A stretch of DNA of 64,000 nucleotides, taken from the NCBI GenBank assembly GCA_964389025.1, contig CAYMCQ010000004.1:1-64000 (forward strand). The letters are read 5' to 3'. The notes below the pieces were generated by a model that saw only the letters and a list, made by a program, of their open reading frames with translations, searched no databases and was not told where the DNA came from. The DNA is from CAYMCQ01 sp964389025. Its GTDB lineage: Bacteria > Verrucomicrobiota > Verrucomicrobiia > Limisphaerales > CAYMCQ01. Positions 42,361 through 50,022 of this stretch are shown here, in pieces; within the stretch, counting starts at the first letter, position 1; every line of letters begins with the position of its first letter. The position numbers and the translations under genes are program-made.

Positions 42361-43245
42361 TTCTCGCGCGCCGCTTCGATAGAAATCCATCCGGTCGCTG
42401 ACACAACGTTAAGCGAGAGCTGGCCCAGCAACAATTTCGGCGCAATGTTGTTTGCCAATTCGGGCACCACGCAATGTTGCCCGCTCCGCAAAAACCGGGC
42501 GCTCTACAAATTCGACGTTGCCTCGGCAATCCCAGCCCGCGCTCGGATAACGCAAGCGAAATTTGTCATCGAAATCACCAAACAACCGGTGGACGGATAC
42601 AACTTTACCGATTTTGGTTTGCATCGAATGTTGCGCGATTGGGGTGAAGGAACCGGAATCACGCCGTCGGGATCGCAAAGTCCCGGAGCCGGCTCACCCG
42701 CCACAAATAACGAAGCGACGTGGTATTATCGCTTTGCTTTTACCAACGCGTGGGCTTCGCCGGGCGGAGCGCCGGGAATTGATTACGCCGGCAACCCCAG
42801 CTCGCTCCAGACAATTTACGGGCTTCCCGATTCTCCCTACCCATTCAATTCAACAACACAGATGGTTGCGGACGTTCAGGGCTGGCTCGACGGTTCTGTG
42901 ACGAATTTCGGCTGGGCGCTCGTTTGCCAGGCCGAGGACACCGAGTTCGCAGCGCGCCGGTTCGCCTCGCGCGAATATACAAATTTTCCGCCAATACTGC
43001 GGATTGATTTCATTCCGCCGCCGCAGATTCTCTCTGTCGAGCGGCAAACCAATCAATTCACCCTCGTCTTCACGGGCGAAGGCGGACAAAGTTATTTCGT
43101 GGAATATCGCGACTCGCTTTTCACGAATGCAAGCTGGAGCCTGCTGACAAACGTCGGCACGCTTTCCGCCACCACAAACGTTGTCGTCACGGATTCTCTT
43201 CCGCTGTCAAACAGCAACCGCTTTTATCGGGTTGGATTGCAATAG
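42295..43245 (+). CDS. Secreted DNRLRE-type protein
   Basis: 316 residues from the ATG at 42295. The leader (MKNPGGMTALCFCILHSAFC) is encoded by a heptamer repeat. The mature part begins IEIHPVADTTLSESWPSNNFG and includes ALYKFDVAS, a beta-sandwich pattern of the DNRLRE family, and a later GWLDGSVTNFGWAL block with DTEFAARRFASREYTN. The C-terminal 90 residues look like a FN3/TSP-type beta domain ending SNRFYRVGL, frequent in Verrucomicrobia exported proteins. It follows the DUF1501 gene by 43 nt and is likely in the same operon. Confidence 0.82.
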   Translation: MKNPGGMTALCFCILHSAFCIQFSRAASIEIHPVADTTLSESWPSNNFGAMLFANSGTTQCCPLRKNRALYKFDVASAIPARARITQAKFVIEITKQPVDGYNFTDFGLHRMLRDWGEGTGITPSGSQSPGAGSPATNNEATWYYRFAFTNAWASPGGAPGIDYAGNPSSLQTIYGLPDSPYPFNSTTQMVADVQGWLDGSVTNFGWALVCQAEDTEFAARRFASREYTNFPPILRIDFIPPPQILSVERQTNQFTLVFTGEGGQSYFVEYRDSLFTNASWSLLTNVGTLSATTNVVVTDSLPLSNSNRFYRVGLQ

Positions 43246-43251
43246 CATTGA

Positions 43252-43386
43252 AACACCAAAACCCAAACACCAAACACCAAATAACTTCCAAATTTCAAAT
43301 GCCAACAAATGGGATGTCGGCTCGCAGTTTGAGATTTGGAGATTGGAGGTTTGTTGGTGTTTGGTGTTTGGTGTTTGGTGTTTTCG
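43252..43386. repeat. Heptamer inverted repeat overlapping a signal-peptide coding region
   Basis: The left arm AACACCAAAACCCAAACACC continues with CAAACACCAAAT. The right arm has TTGGTGTTTGGTGTTTGGTG from about 43353. Inner arms TTCCAAATTTCAAATGCC and GATTTGGAGATTGGAGG also pair loosely. The right arm encodes GVWCLVFGVF in the following gene. Confidence 0.88.
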
Positions 43387-44090
43387 CTTCGGCGCAGTCC
43401 GTCTCAAATTCTCTGCCGCAGAGCAATTCCCTCTACGAGTTTCGCGCCCAACACAGCCGCGACGGCATCGGCAAATTCTACATGGGCCGCGAAATCGCGC
43501 ATGTCATGGGACATCAGGCTGCCGACTGGCTGGAGCGACCGGAGCGTGAAAAGGAGGAGCGCACCGACCTTGCACTCGCCGCGTTGAAAATCAAACCGTG
43601 CGAAGCCATCGCGGACATCGGCGCGGGGACCGGCTACTACACGCGGCGGCTTGCGAAACTTGCCGGCACAAACGGAACTGTGTTTGCCGTCGAGATTCAG
43701 CAGGAAATGCTCGATGACCTGATGAAAAACGCCGCGAAGGAAAATTTGCGGAACATCAAACCCGTCCTCGGCACAATCACCGACCCGAAACTTCCCGCGA
43801 AATCCGTGGACACAATCTTGATGGTGGACGTTTACCACGAGTTCGATCATCCCTACGAAATGATTCAAGCGATGATCAAATCACTGAAACCGGGCGGGCG
43901 GATTGTCTTCGTCGAATTTCGTGGCGAAGACCCGACCGTGCCGATCAAAGAACTTCACAAGATGACCGAAGCGCAGGTCAAAAAAGAAATGAGCGTCCAT
44001 CCGCTCAAGTGGAGCGAAACCATCGGAACCTTGCCGCAGCAACACATCATCGTTTTCAAGCTCGGAGGGCGGAGTTCCACGACGCCCTGA
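43299..44090 (+). CDS. Exported SAM-dependent methyltransferase
   Basis: 263 residues from the ATG at 43299; a TTG at 43248 would lengthen it into the repeat. A class I methyltransferase domain occupies about 90-220, with motif I ADIGAGTGYYTRRLAKLAG, the acidic AVEIQ, VDTILMVDVYHEFDHPYEM and LKPGGRIVFVEF. It is preceded by a probable signal peptide (FVGVWCLVFGVFASAQS) whose core comes from a heptamer repeat. Exported methyltransferases of this type are common in Planctomycetes and Verrucomicrobia with unknown substrate, and use of SAM outside the cytoplasm is puzzling. Cotranscribed with the DNRLRE gene. Confidence 0.85.
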   Translation: MPTNGMSARSLRFGDWRFVGVWCLVFGVFASAQSVSNSLPQSNSLYEFRAQHSRDGIGKFYMGREIAHVMGHQAADWLERPEREKEERTDLALAALKIKPCEAIADIGAGTGYYTRRLAKLAGTNGTVFAVEIQQEMLDDLMKNAAKENLRNIKPVLGTITDPKLPAKSVDTILMVDVYHEFDHPYEMIQAMIKSLKPGGRIVFVEFRGEDPTVPIKELHKMTEAQVKKEMSVHPLKWSETIGTLPQQHIIVFKLGGRSSTTP

Positions 44091-44159
44091 TTTCCTTCTC
44101 GAAACCACTTCATGAACCTGCTCGACACAAATTATCTCTTCGCCAATTTGATTTGGGGC

Positions 44160-44732
44160 TTAGGCGTTTCGTGTTTCATGCTTCCTTTGTCTGACCGCTT
44201 CTGCTACCCACTTGTAAATCGCCTGTGTCTTCCCTCGACATGCGATGGCCGCAGTGTAAACGAGAAAGTGTCTGGCGAGGTGCTTCTGGACCCACTCCAA
44301 AAACTCCATGCTCTGCCGGACCGCTTTCGTGGCGAGCTCGAAAATATCCCAGCGATAGCCGTGTCCATGTGCGCCGGGAACTGTAGTATGTGCAATATGC
44401 TTGTTGATGTCGGTGCATTCTGAAGCAGAAAGGAAACTCAAGCTCTGACTCATGCCGAAATCGGATGCTCTGATGTCGTCTGGCTCCGTGCGTGGTGTGC
44501 GCGGTGTCAAGAAGTCGTCTAAATCCCGCAATGCAATCAAAGTCGGCAGACAAGCGTTCTGGATGGTCTGCAATGCCCAAGCACGGTCGTTCTTTGCGGG
44601 GTCGCTATGCAAATCATCATCACCTTCAAACTCAAGCGTGCAAAAGAAATATGAGAACAGGAGATTCAACCGCTCATGAAAATGTTCCAGTAGCGGGGCC
44701 AACTCGCGGTCTCTATCTAAATCATCATTCAT
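44160..44732 (-). CDS. Hypothetical protein
   Basis: 190 residues from the ATG at 44732 (MNDDLDRDRELAPLLEHFHE); an upstream in-frame ATG at 44879 adds an Arg-rich stretch with no good start. It is mostly helical and soluble, with RLNLLFSYFFCTLEFEGDDD and RWDIFELATKAVRQSMEFLEWVQKHLA. No family recognised. It converges on the methyltransferase gene with a 69-nt gap and has lower GC than its neighbours, possibly horizontally acquired. Confidence 0.62.
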   Translation of the reverse strand: MNDDLDRDRELAPLLEHFHERLNLLFSYFFCTLEFEGDDDLHSDPAKNDRAWALQTIQNACLPTLIALRDLDDFLTPRTPRTEPDDIRASDFGMSQSLSFLSASECTDINKHIAHTTVPGAHGHGYRWDIFELATKAVRQSMEFLEWVQKHLARHFLVYTAAIACRGKTQAIYKWVAEAVRQRKHETRNA

Positions 44733-44925
44733 TGTAAGTGGTGGAACGCGCTCGATACGCCTAGACACTCGGTCACACTCGTGATCGAAAAAAGTTTCGA
44801 CGCAATTTGTCGCATCTTGTCTGCTATTCCTTCGGCTGTGAATGAATCTTCCCAAAATCATTCTGCGGCGCAAGGGCAAAGGCGTCCTGGATGGATTTTT
44901 GCGCAGTTAAGTTTTAGACTCGTTC

Positions 44926-45498
44926 ATGCTCTTGTTCCGCGAAAGAATTCCAGCCAAGTGGCTGCCGAAAGTTTTGAAAAATTTGCCGGCGGTGCTCGTT
45001 GACCACGCGCATCTCGAACGCAAAGCCGCCACCACCGCGCTGAACCTGGAAAAGTATCGCGACCTTTATCCGCGCGTGCAGGAGTTGAACGCCATCGCCA
45101 TCGAGGAGCTTCAGCACTTCGATCTCGTGCTCGACCTGCTGAAGCGGCGCGGGATTCCGTTCAGCGAGCCGCGACCGAGCGCGTGGATCAGCGGCCTCAT
45201 GCGCTCGGTGCGCAACGGCCAGCGGCATCAGGCGATTGACCACTTGATCTGCTGCGCGCTCATTGAAGGCCGTAGCTGCGAGAAATTTCAAGTTCTGGCG
45301 AATGAATTGAAGCTGATTGACACCGAGCTTGCGGATTTCTACGCCAGCCTCGTCGAGTCGGAAGGAAACCATTACGCGACGTATCTGCTGATGGCGAAGG
45401 AGATTGATGAAGCGGAAACAGATCGGCGGATGGATTTTTATCTGGAACTGGACGCGAAGTTGATCCGAGAGCCGAATCCGGTGCCGATGTTGCATTGA
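44926..45498 (+). CDS. miaE: tRNA-(ms2io6A37)-hydroxylase, MiaE
   Basis: 190 residues. A diiron ferritin-like hydroxylase of modified A37 in tRNA. Iron ligands are visible in the repeated helix motifs DHAHLERKAATTALNL, IEELQHFDLVLDLLKRRGIPF and LIEGRSCEKFQVL, with ESEGNHYATYLLMAKE near the C-terminus. Its substrate needs MiaA and MiaB, which are not in the window. The start ATG at 44926 matches the family beginning. It is divergent from the hypothetical gene to the left and convergent with a small secreted protein. Confidence 0.9.
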   Translation: MLLFRERIPAKWLPKVLKNLPAVLVDHAHLERKAATTALNLEKYRDLYPRVQELNAIAIEELQHFDLVLDLLKRRGIPFSEPRPSAWISGLMRSVRNGQRHQAIDHLICCALIEGRSCEKFQVLANELKLIDTELADFYASLVESEGNHYATYLLMAKEIDEAETDRRMDFYLELDAKLIREPNPVPMLH

Positions 45499-45516
45499 TG
45501 AGTCTCAGGTTTGAAG

Positions 45517-45714
45517 TCAAGAGTGACTCCACGTTCGGCCAGTCAACTCGATGAGTTGGTCGTCCGTCAACACGCGCTGCATCCGCTGAATGATTGCCGC
45601 GACGGTGTCATGAACTGAAGCGTGCGAGCCGTCGTGGGCACGAGCGGGCAAAGCGATGAGCGCTGCCAGCAGAATGCAAACAACAAAGCCAAAGTGTCGT
45701 TGAGTGCTTTTCAT
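45517..45714 (-). CDS. Small secreted protein or truncated exported protein
   Basis: 65 residues: signal peptide MKSTQRHFGFVVCILLAALI with cleavage near PARA, then HDGSHASVHDTVAAIIQRMQRVLTDDQLIELT. The mature part is only about 38 residues and looks like the beginning of a longer exported protein, so this may be a truncation. It lies immediately downstream of the partial duplicate of the PVC dehydrogenase 3' end, in the position that probably followed the intact gene before the toxin-antitoxin module was inserted. Confidence 0.55.
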   Translation of the reverse strand: MKSTQRHFGFVVCILLAALIALPARAHDGSHASVHDTVAAIIQRMQRVLTDDQLIELTGRTWSHS

Positions 45715-45744
45715 CGTGAGTTTTTCATCCAGCGTTCGACGCAG

Positions 45745-45962
45745 TTTGGCGATTGTTCATCCGCACCATTCTTTCTACCGGGCTAACTGAATCAACGCAA
45801 TCAAGTCGCGTAGATCCGCAGGCGTCAAGCTCGCTTCCAAACCTTCCGGCATGAGGGACACGCCGCTGGAGGTGAGACGTTTGATTTTCGCGCGCGGAAT
45901 AATCACCTGCTTGCCGTCGGCCTGGAGCAATTGAACGGCGTCAGCGGTTTCGGATTGCAGCA
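45745..45962. repeat. Partial duplicate of the 3' end of the PVC dehydrogenase gene
   Basis: 218 bases aligning without gaps to 46713-46930, about 96 percent identical by eye (nine differences). It contains the last 60 or so codons (QSETADAVQLLQADGKQV to LIQLAR), the stop and 30 bases beyond. The frame is still open (45775-45972, minus), but it has no start of its own gene. The two copies bracket a toxin-antitoxin pair. Confidence 0.93.
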
Positions 45963-46018
45963 ACGATCCCATAAAATTCCCAAGCTACGGCGCTGGTTCA
46001 CGTCGGCTGTCTTCGCTT

Positions 46019-46044
46019 CGCCGCGACAAGAACGCGGCTGCTGG
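46019..46044. repeat. Short dispersed repeat copy next to the toxin gene
   Basis: CGCCGCGACAAGAACGCGGC with following TGCTGG resembles the reverse complement of 11473-11498 and lies close to a TTCACGTCGGCTG segment at 45998-46010. It seems to be a fragment of the GTAGCAGCCG-type family. Confidence 0.45.
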
Positions 46045-46059
46045 CGGTTGCCGTAGGTT

Positions 46060-46323
46060 TTACAGTTGGCGAAGGAGGCGTTCATATTTGTCGTGGGTGC
46101 CAATCCAGAACCAGAGATAACGACCATCGTCAAACGTCGCCAGCGCGCGAAAGTCCGAACCGGCGCGCACCGACCAGAGGTCGCCCTTGATTTTCTTGAA
46201 CTCCAGGGATTTCAGCGTGGGACTTCTTTGCCAGAGTTTGAAATTCTTGCGGGCAATTTTCTGAACCGGCGGCGGAAGCTGTTCCAGGCAATCCCAGAAC
46301 TCCGGCAGCGCGGAAGACTTCAC
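46060..46323 (-). CDS. RelE/ParE-superfamily toxin
   Basis: 87 residues from a GTG at 46323 that overlaps the antitoxin stop (GTGA). The pattern LPEFWDCLEQLPPPVQKIARKNFKLWQ, then LEFKKIKGDLWSVRAGSDFRALATFDDG and FWIGTHDKYERLL is that of RelE-like mRNA interferases, where basic residues and the Tyr near the end contribute to catalysis. A longer frame upstream runs through the antitoxin in another register. The pair is enclosed by a 218-bp direct duplication. Confidence 0.88.
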   Translation of the reverse strand: MKSSALPEFWDCLEQLPPPVQKIARKNFKLWQRSPTLKSLEFKKIKGDLWSVRAGSDFRALATFDDGRYLWFWIGTHDKYERLLRQL

Positions 46324-46523
46324 GGAAAGGGCGTGGCTTTGCCCGCCCGGTAACCGGACTTGGCCTTGGCGATGAACTTGTCGAGCTTTCCGGCTTTGGC
46401 GTCCGCTGCAATCTGCTCGTCCCACATTTCTTCGCGGAATTCCTGGAGCCAGTCGGCCACCGCCTTGATTTCCTGCGGCGTCAACTCTTGAACGGCCTTT
46501 TTAATTTCAGCAACCGTGCTCAT
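46320..46523 (-). CDS. Antitoxin of the RelE-like pair
   Basis: 67 residues from the ATG at 46523. The sequence MSTVAEIKKAVQELTPQEIK, then ADWLQEFREEMWDEQIAADAKAGKLDKFIAKAKSGYRAGK is typical of short antitoxins that accompany RelE/ParE toxins: a helical N-terminus, then an acidic stretch DEQIAADA that wraps the toxin. It is translated before the toxin with a 4-nt overlap. An ATG six codons upstream is possible. Confidence 0.85.
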   Translation of the reverse strand: MSTVAEIKKAVQELTPQEIKAVADWLQEFREEMWDEQIAADAKAGKLDKFIAKAKSGYRAGKATPFP

Positions 46524-46712
46524 GCGAAAATGATACTGCAAACTCCGCTGGATTCAAACGAAAACAATGCCCAAGTCCTCGCGTCAAGCGTGTGACCACA
46601 AAAAAACACCGGCGCTTTTTCAACCATCGGGCGAGTCGTAAAACTTCAAACTGTGCCACTACCTGATTCTTCGATCATTCGATGATTGATTCCCGCGCGA
46701 TGTGCGATGTGG

Positions 46713-46930
46713 TTTGGCGATTGTTCACCCGCACCATTCTTTCTACCGGGCTAGTTGAATCAACGCAATCAAGTCGCGCAGTTCCGCAGGCGTCAAGCTC
46801 GCTTCCAAACCTTCCGGCATGAGCGACACGCCGCTGGAGGTGAGCCGTTTGATTTTCACGCGCGGAATAATCACCTGCTTGCCGTCGGCCTGGAGCAATT
46901 GAACGGCGTCGGCGGTTTCGGATTGCAGCA
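46713..46930. repeat. 3' end of the PVC dehydrogenase gene, source copy of the 218-bp duplication
   Basis: Ungapped counterpart of 45745-45962. This copy belongs to the intact 1037-residue gene. The repeat extends 30 bases past the stop codon. Confidence 0.93.
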
Positions 46931-49856
46931 GGCCCGTTTCCAGTTCGCCCGTCACCGTTTCAACCGAGTAGGCGACGTAAGCGGGATTGATGGCCATGTT
47001 CGGGTCAAGAATGTTGGAAAGCAAATCTTCCACGCTGTGGTGCGCCAGCGAGGCGAGGTCGGGACCAACCGCATGACCAACACCGTCGAGCAGATGGCAT
47101 TGCGCGCAAGTTTTCTCAAACACGGCGCGGCTGCGCGCAGCGTCACCGGTCGCCGGCAACTTTTTCAACCACTCCTCCACGATCGCCTTGCGGTTGCTGT
47201 ATTCCTCGTCGCCGATGAGTCGCGCGGCGCGGGCCTGGATGTCCGGCGTGCTCCAGCGCAGCAACCGGCGGCGCTGTTCGAGGTCGAGGTTCAGTTCTCC
47301 CAACTTGAGCCGCTCGGTTTCGATGGCCTCAAGCAGCACCGGATGAAACGCGACGCGTTGCAACAACAGATTGACCACGAGCGGGCGCACCGCGGGCGTC
47401 AGCATGCGCCAGCGGTTGACCAGATTCGTGGCCACGTCCGATTGGTTGAACTGTCGCAGCGCGTCAGTCGCCGCTCGCTGCACGTCGCCCGGCTGTAGTC
47501 CATCCAACAAATCGAACAGTGTTTTGCCAACTTGCGAGTAGCTTCCGAGCGACAGCAGGCGAATGTCATCGAGCCGCGCGGGCAACGGGCGGGCACTGTC
47601 CAGCGCCCGCTGCATTGCCTGCGCGAGGGCCGCGCGTTGGGCATCGTTCTCCGGCAAGCCGAGCGTCCGCGAGAGCTTCCATGCGACGGCCAGCAGCGAC
47701 GGCGAATCGGTGCGGGAAAGTTTTTCGAGAGCGGATGCGGACGCGGCATCAGAGGACGCCGCGACGCCAGCCCGGGCGAGACCGGTTTGCAGACCTTCGA
47801 GGCTGGCGATCTGCCATTTCGGGTCTGACGACAACCCGGTCAGCTTCGTGAGGACGGTGGAGATTTTGGAAGAGTTGGCGTTTGCCCTTGCGCCGGTCAA
47901 GTCCGCCAACTCGCGGACTGCGTCCAGTTTTGGCCCTGCGATTTCGTTGCGGAAAGCGGCATTCGTCAGCAGAGACATCAACATTTCTTCTTCGCCACTC
48001 CTGATCGAACTGAGCACAGCCATGCGCGTCCAGCGATAGGGATAATCGCGCAAAAGAATTTTCTGCAAGGTCGAGGCCGTTGCGGGATGCTGGAGATATC
48101 CGATGGTCAAGGCCGTCTGGAATCGCACGCGAGCATCGGCATCGTCGGCCAGCGAGAGAATCCGCTCCGGCAATTTTTTTGACCCGGGCAGATGACGCTC
48201 GGCGAGCAGAAGCGCATTTTCGCGCACTCCGGGATTTCCGTCGGCGAGAGCGCGGAGAACGAGTGGCTCGTCCAACGCGCCCAATCCTTCCAAAGTCCAA
48301 AGCGCGTGAAGTCGCCCCAATGGTTCCGCGCCGACAGCGATTTTCTTCAGCAATGGCGCGGCAGATTTCGCATCGCGCTCGATGAGCAGCCGTTGAGCGG
48401 TGTTGCGCCACCAAGGATTGGGATTGCTCAAGTAGTTGACCAATTCGGCGACCGGCGCGTTGCGCAAGTGCGGTTTGCGCGGCAGCAAACCGCCTTTCGG
48501 CACAATACGGTAAATGCGCCCGCGATCATCGCCGGCGCGAATGTCCAGTTTCTCACGGAGCTTTCGCGGGATGTAATCAGGATGTTCGATGACGTCCCGT
48601 TGCATATCAATCAGGTAGAGCGCGCCATCAGGCCCAAGTTCGACACCGACTGGCCGAAAGCTTTTATCGCGGCTCGCGAAGAATTCACTTTTCTGTTCCA
48701 TCGGCGAACGGCTCGCGACAAATTCCGGGCCGCGCATGGAAAGCACATCGCGATGGACCAAGTTGCCGACGACGTCGCAGACCAGCACGCTGCCGGGCAA
48801 ATCGCCGGGGTAGCCGCGCAGGCCGATGTAGCCCATCCCGCCGGACGCGGAGAAATGGCCGGATTGCTCCGGATGATTCGGGCGCGTCTCGGGTTCCGAG
48901 ATCGGATAGATGCGCGACATCGGTTCGTGGTCCGAAATGCTTTCGATTGCCTGCACGGGCGGAAAACCGGCAAAGCGATTCAAGTAGCGCACCGGGATCA
49001 ATTGCTGCTGAATGTGATTGATGTTGTGCGTGACGATGCTGCGCCCCCATTCGTCGAACACGCGGCCGAAACCGCCGCTCGTGTGATAAGTCGGCGCGAA
49101 GTCACCGCTCTTCGGATCAAAACTGAAGTCGTAGTTGCGGATGGACACCGACGGGCCGGGCTTGAGAGTCGAAGTGACTGCGCCGCCGTTGCCGCCATTG
49201 CAACCGTGGATGCGATTGTCGAGGCTCCAGCGCAAGCCGTTCACGTTGGCGTCGGTGACGCCGCGGGTGAATCCTTTGAGGACGACTTCGCGCACGTCGG
49301 CTTTGCCATCGCCGTTGGTGTCCTTCAGAAAAATAATTTCCGGCGGTGCTGTCACCAGCACGCCGCCGTTCCACGGAGCGATGGACGTCGGGAAACTGAG
49401 TTGCCCGGCGAAGACGGTGCTGCGGTCGGCTTTGCCGTCATTGTCGGTGTCTTCCAAAAGCCGGATCACGCCGCCCGGTTTGTGTTCCGGGCCGATGCCA
49501 TACGGGTAATCGCGCATCTCGACGACATACATCCGGCCCTCTTCGTCCCACGTGAGCGCCACGGGATCAGTAACGTCCGGCTCGCGAGCGAAGATCGTCA
49601 TCTCAAGCTGAGGGTGCAATTGAAAGGTGGCGGGTGAGGCGAGAGGCGATGGGCGAGAGGCGATGGGTGGGAGCGGTTCGCCTATCGCCAATAGCACAGC
49701 GCCCACCGCCTCCAACGAACAGAGGAGGAGTGCAAGGTAAAAGCATCGGTTAAATCGTCGCAGGCGATAGACGATAGGCGATGGGGAAAAGTCAATTGCC
49801 CAAAGCCTCTTGCCTCTCGCCCGATTTTTCCCGCGGAGTTTCGCGTGGGACTTCAT
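46743..49856 (-). CDS. PVC-type membrane-bound dehydrogenase with HEAT repeats and cytochrome c
   Basis: 1037 residues. The N-terminal leader is unusual: its hydrophobic core RCFYLALLLCSLEAVGAVLL lies between two repeat arms. The propeller domain starts FQLHPQLEMTIFAREPDVTD, with TWDEEGRMYVVEMRDYPYG and DTDNDGKADRS. The middle is HEAT-like. The heme motif CAQCHLLDGVGHAVGPDL is about 135 residues from the end, followed by NILDPNMAINPAYVAYSVET and MPEGLEASLTPAELRDLIALIQ. Periplasmic oxidation of sugars or alcohols is assumed. Its 3' end has been duplicated downstream. Confidence 0.93.
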   Translation of the reverse strand: MKSHAKLRGKNRARGKRLWAIDFSPSPIVYRLRRFNRCFYLALLLCSLEAVGAVLLAIGEPLPPIASRPSPLASPATFQLHPQLEMTIFAREPDVTDPVALTWDEEGRMYVVEMRDYPYGIGPEHKPGGVIRLLEDTDNDGKADRSTVFAGQLSFPTSIAPWNGGVLVTAPPEIIFLKDTNGDGKADVREVVLKGFTRGVTDANVNGLRWSLDNRIHGCNGGNGGAVTSTLKPGPSVSIRNYDFSFDPKSGDFAPTYHTSGGFGRVFDEWGRSIVTHNINHIQQQLIPVRYLNRFAGFPPVQAIESISDHEPMSRIYPISEPETRPNHPEQSGHFSASGGMGYIGLRGYPGDLPGSVLVCDVVGNLVHRDVLSMRGPEFVASRSPMEQKSEFFASRDKSFRPVGVELGPDGALYLIDMQRDVIEHPDYIPRKLREKLDIRAGDDRGRIYRIVPKGGLLPRKPHLRNAPVAELVNYLSNPNPWWRNTAQRLLIERDAKSAAPLLKKIAVGAEPLGRLHALWTLEGLGALDEPLVLRALADGNPGVRENALLLAERHLPGSKKLPERILSLADDADARVRFQTALTIGYLQHPATASTLQKILLRDYPYRWTRMAVLSSIRSGEEEMLMSLLTNAAFRNEIAGPKLDAVRELADLTGARANANSSKISTVLTKLTGLSSDPKWQIASLEGLQTGLARAGVAASSDAASASALEKLSRTDSPSLLAVAWKLSRTLGLPENDAQRAALAQAMQRALDSARPLPARLDDIRLLSLGSYSQVGKTLFDLLDGLQPGDVQRAATDALRQFNQSDVATNLVNRWRMLTPAVRPLVVNLLLQRVAFHPVLLEAIETERLKLGELNLDLEQRRRLLRWSTPDIQARAARLIGDEEYSNRKAIVEEWLKKLPATGDAARSRAVFEKTCAQCHLLDGVGHAVGPDLASLAHHSVEDLLSNILDPNMAINPAYVAYSVETVTGELETGLLQSETADAVQLLQADGKQVIIPRVKIKRLTSSGVSLMPEGLEASLTPAELRDLIALIQLAR
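49636..49822. repeat. Heptamer repeat arms surrounding a signal-peptide region
   Basis: One side has GAGGCGAGAGGCGATGGGCG with further GCGAGAG/GCGATGG units and CGCCTATCGCC. The other has GCAGGCGATAGACGATAGGC and CTTGCCTCTCGCCC. Arms pair across a centre that encodes the hydrophobic leader of the PVC dehydrogenase. Confidence 0.8.
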
Positions 49857-49920
49857 GAGCGCCGAGAATCTCCCGGTTGCGCTGCGCGGTCAAGCCGTCA
49901 TCAACCGACGACGATGAATA

Positions 49921-49965
49921 TTTGATTTGCGATTTGCGATTTGCGATTTACGATTTGCGAATCGC
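49921..49965. repeat. Heptamer array between divergent genes
   Basis: Five tandem variants of GATTTGC (for example TTTGATTTGCGATTTGCGAT from 49921), ending GCGAATCGC. It lies in the 166-nt gap between the PVC dehydrogenase start and the GH84 start, next to the expected promoters. Confidence 0.88.
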
Positions 49966-50022
49966 ATGTGTAACGGGCGAGTAAATTGTAAATCTTAAAT
50001 TGAAGTTGCCTTCAAGGTTCGT

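Noticed and set aside
48192..49637. Plus-strand frame of 481 codons
   Set aside because: Antisense shadow of the second PVC dehydrogenase, with no signal peptide or recognised domain.
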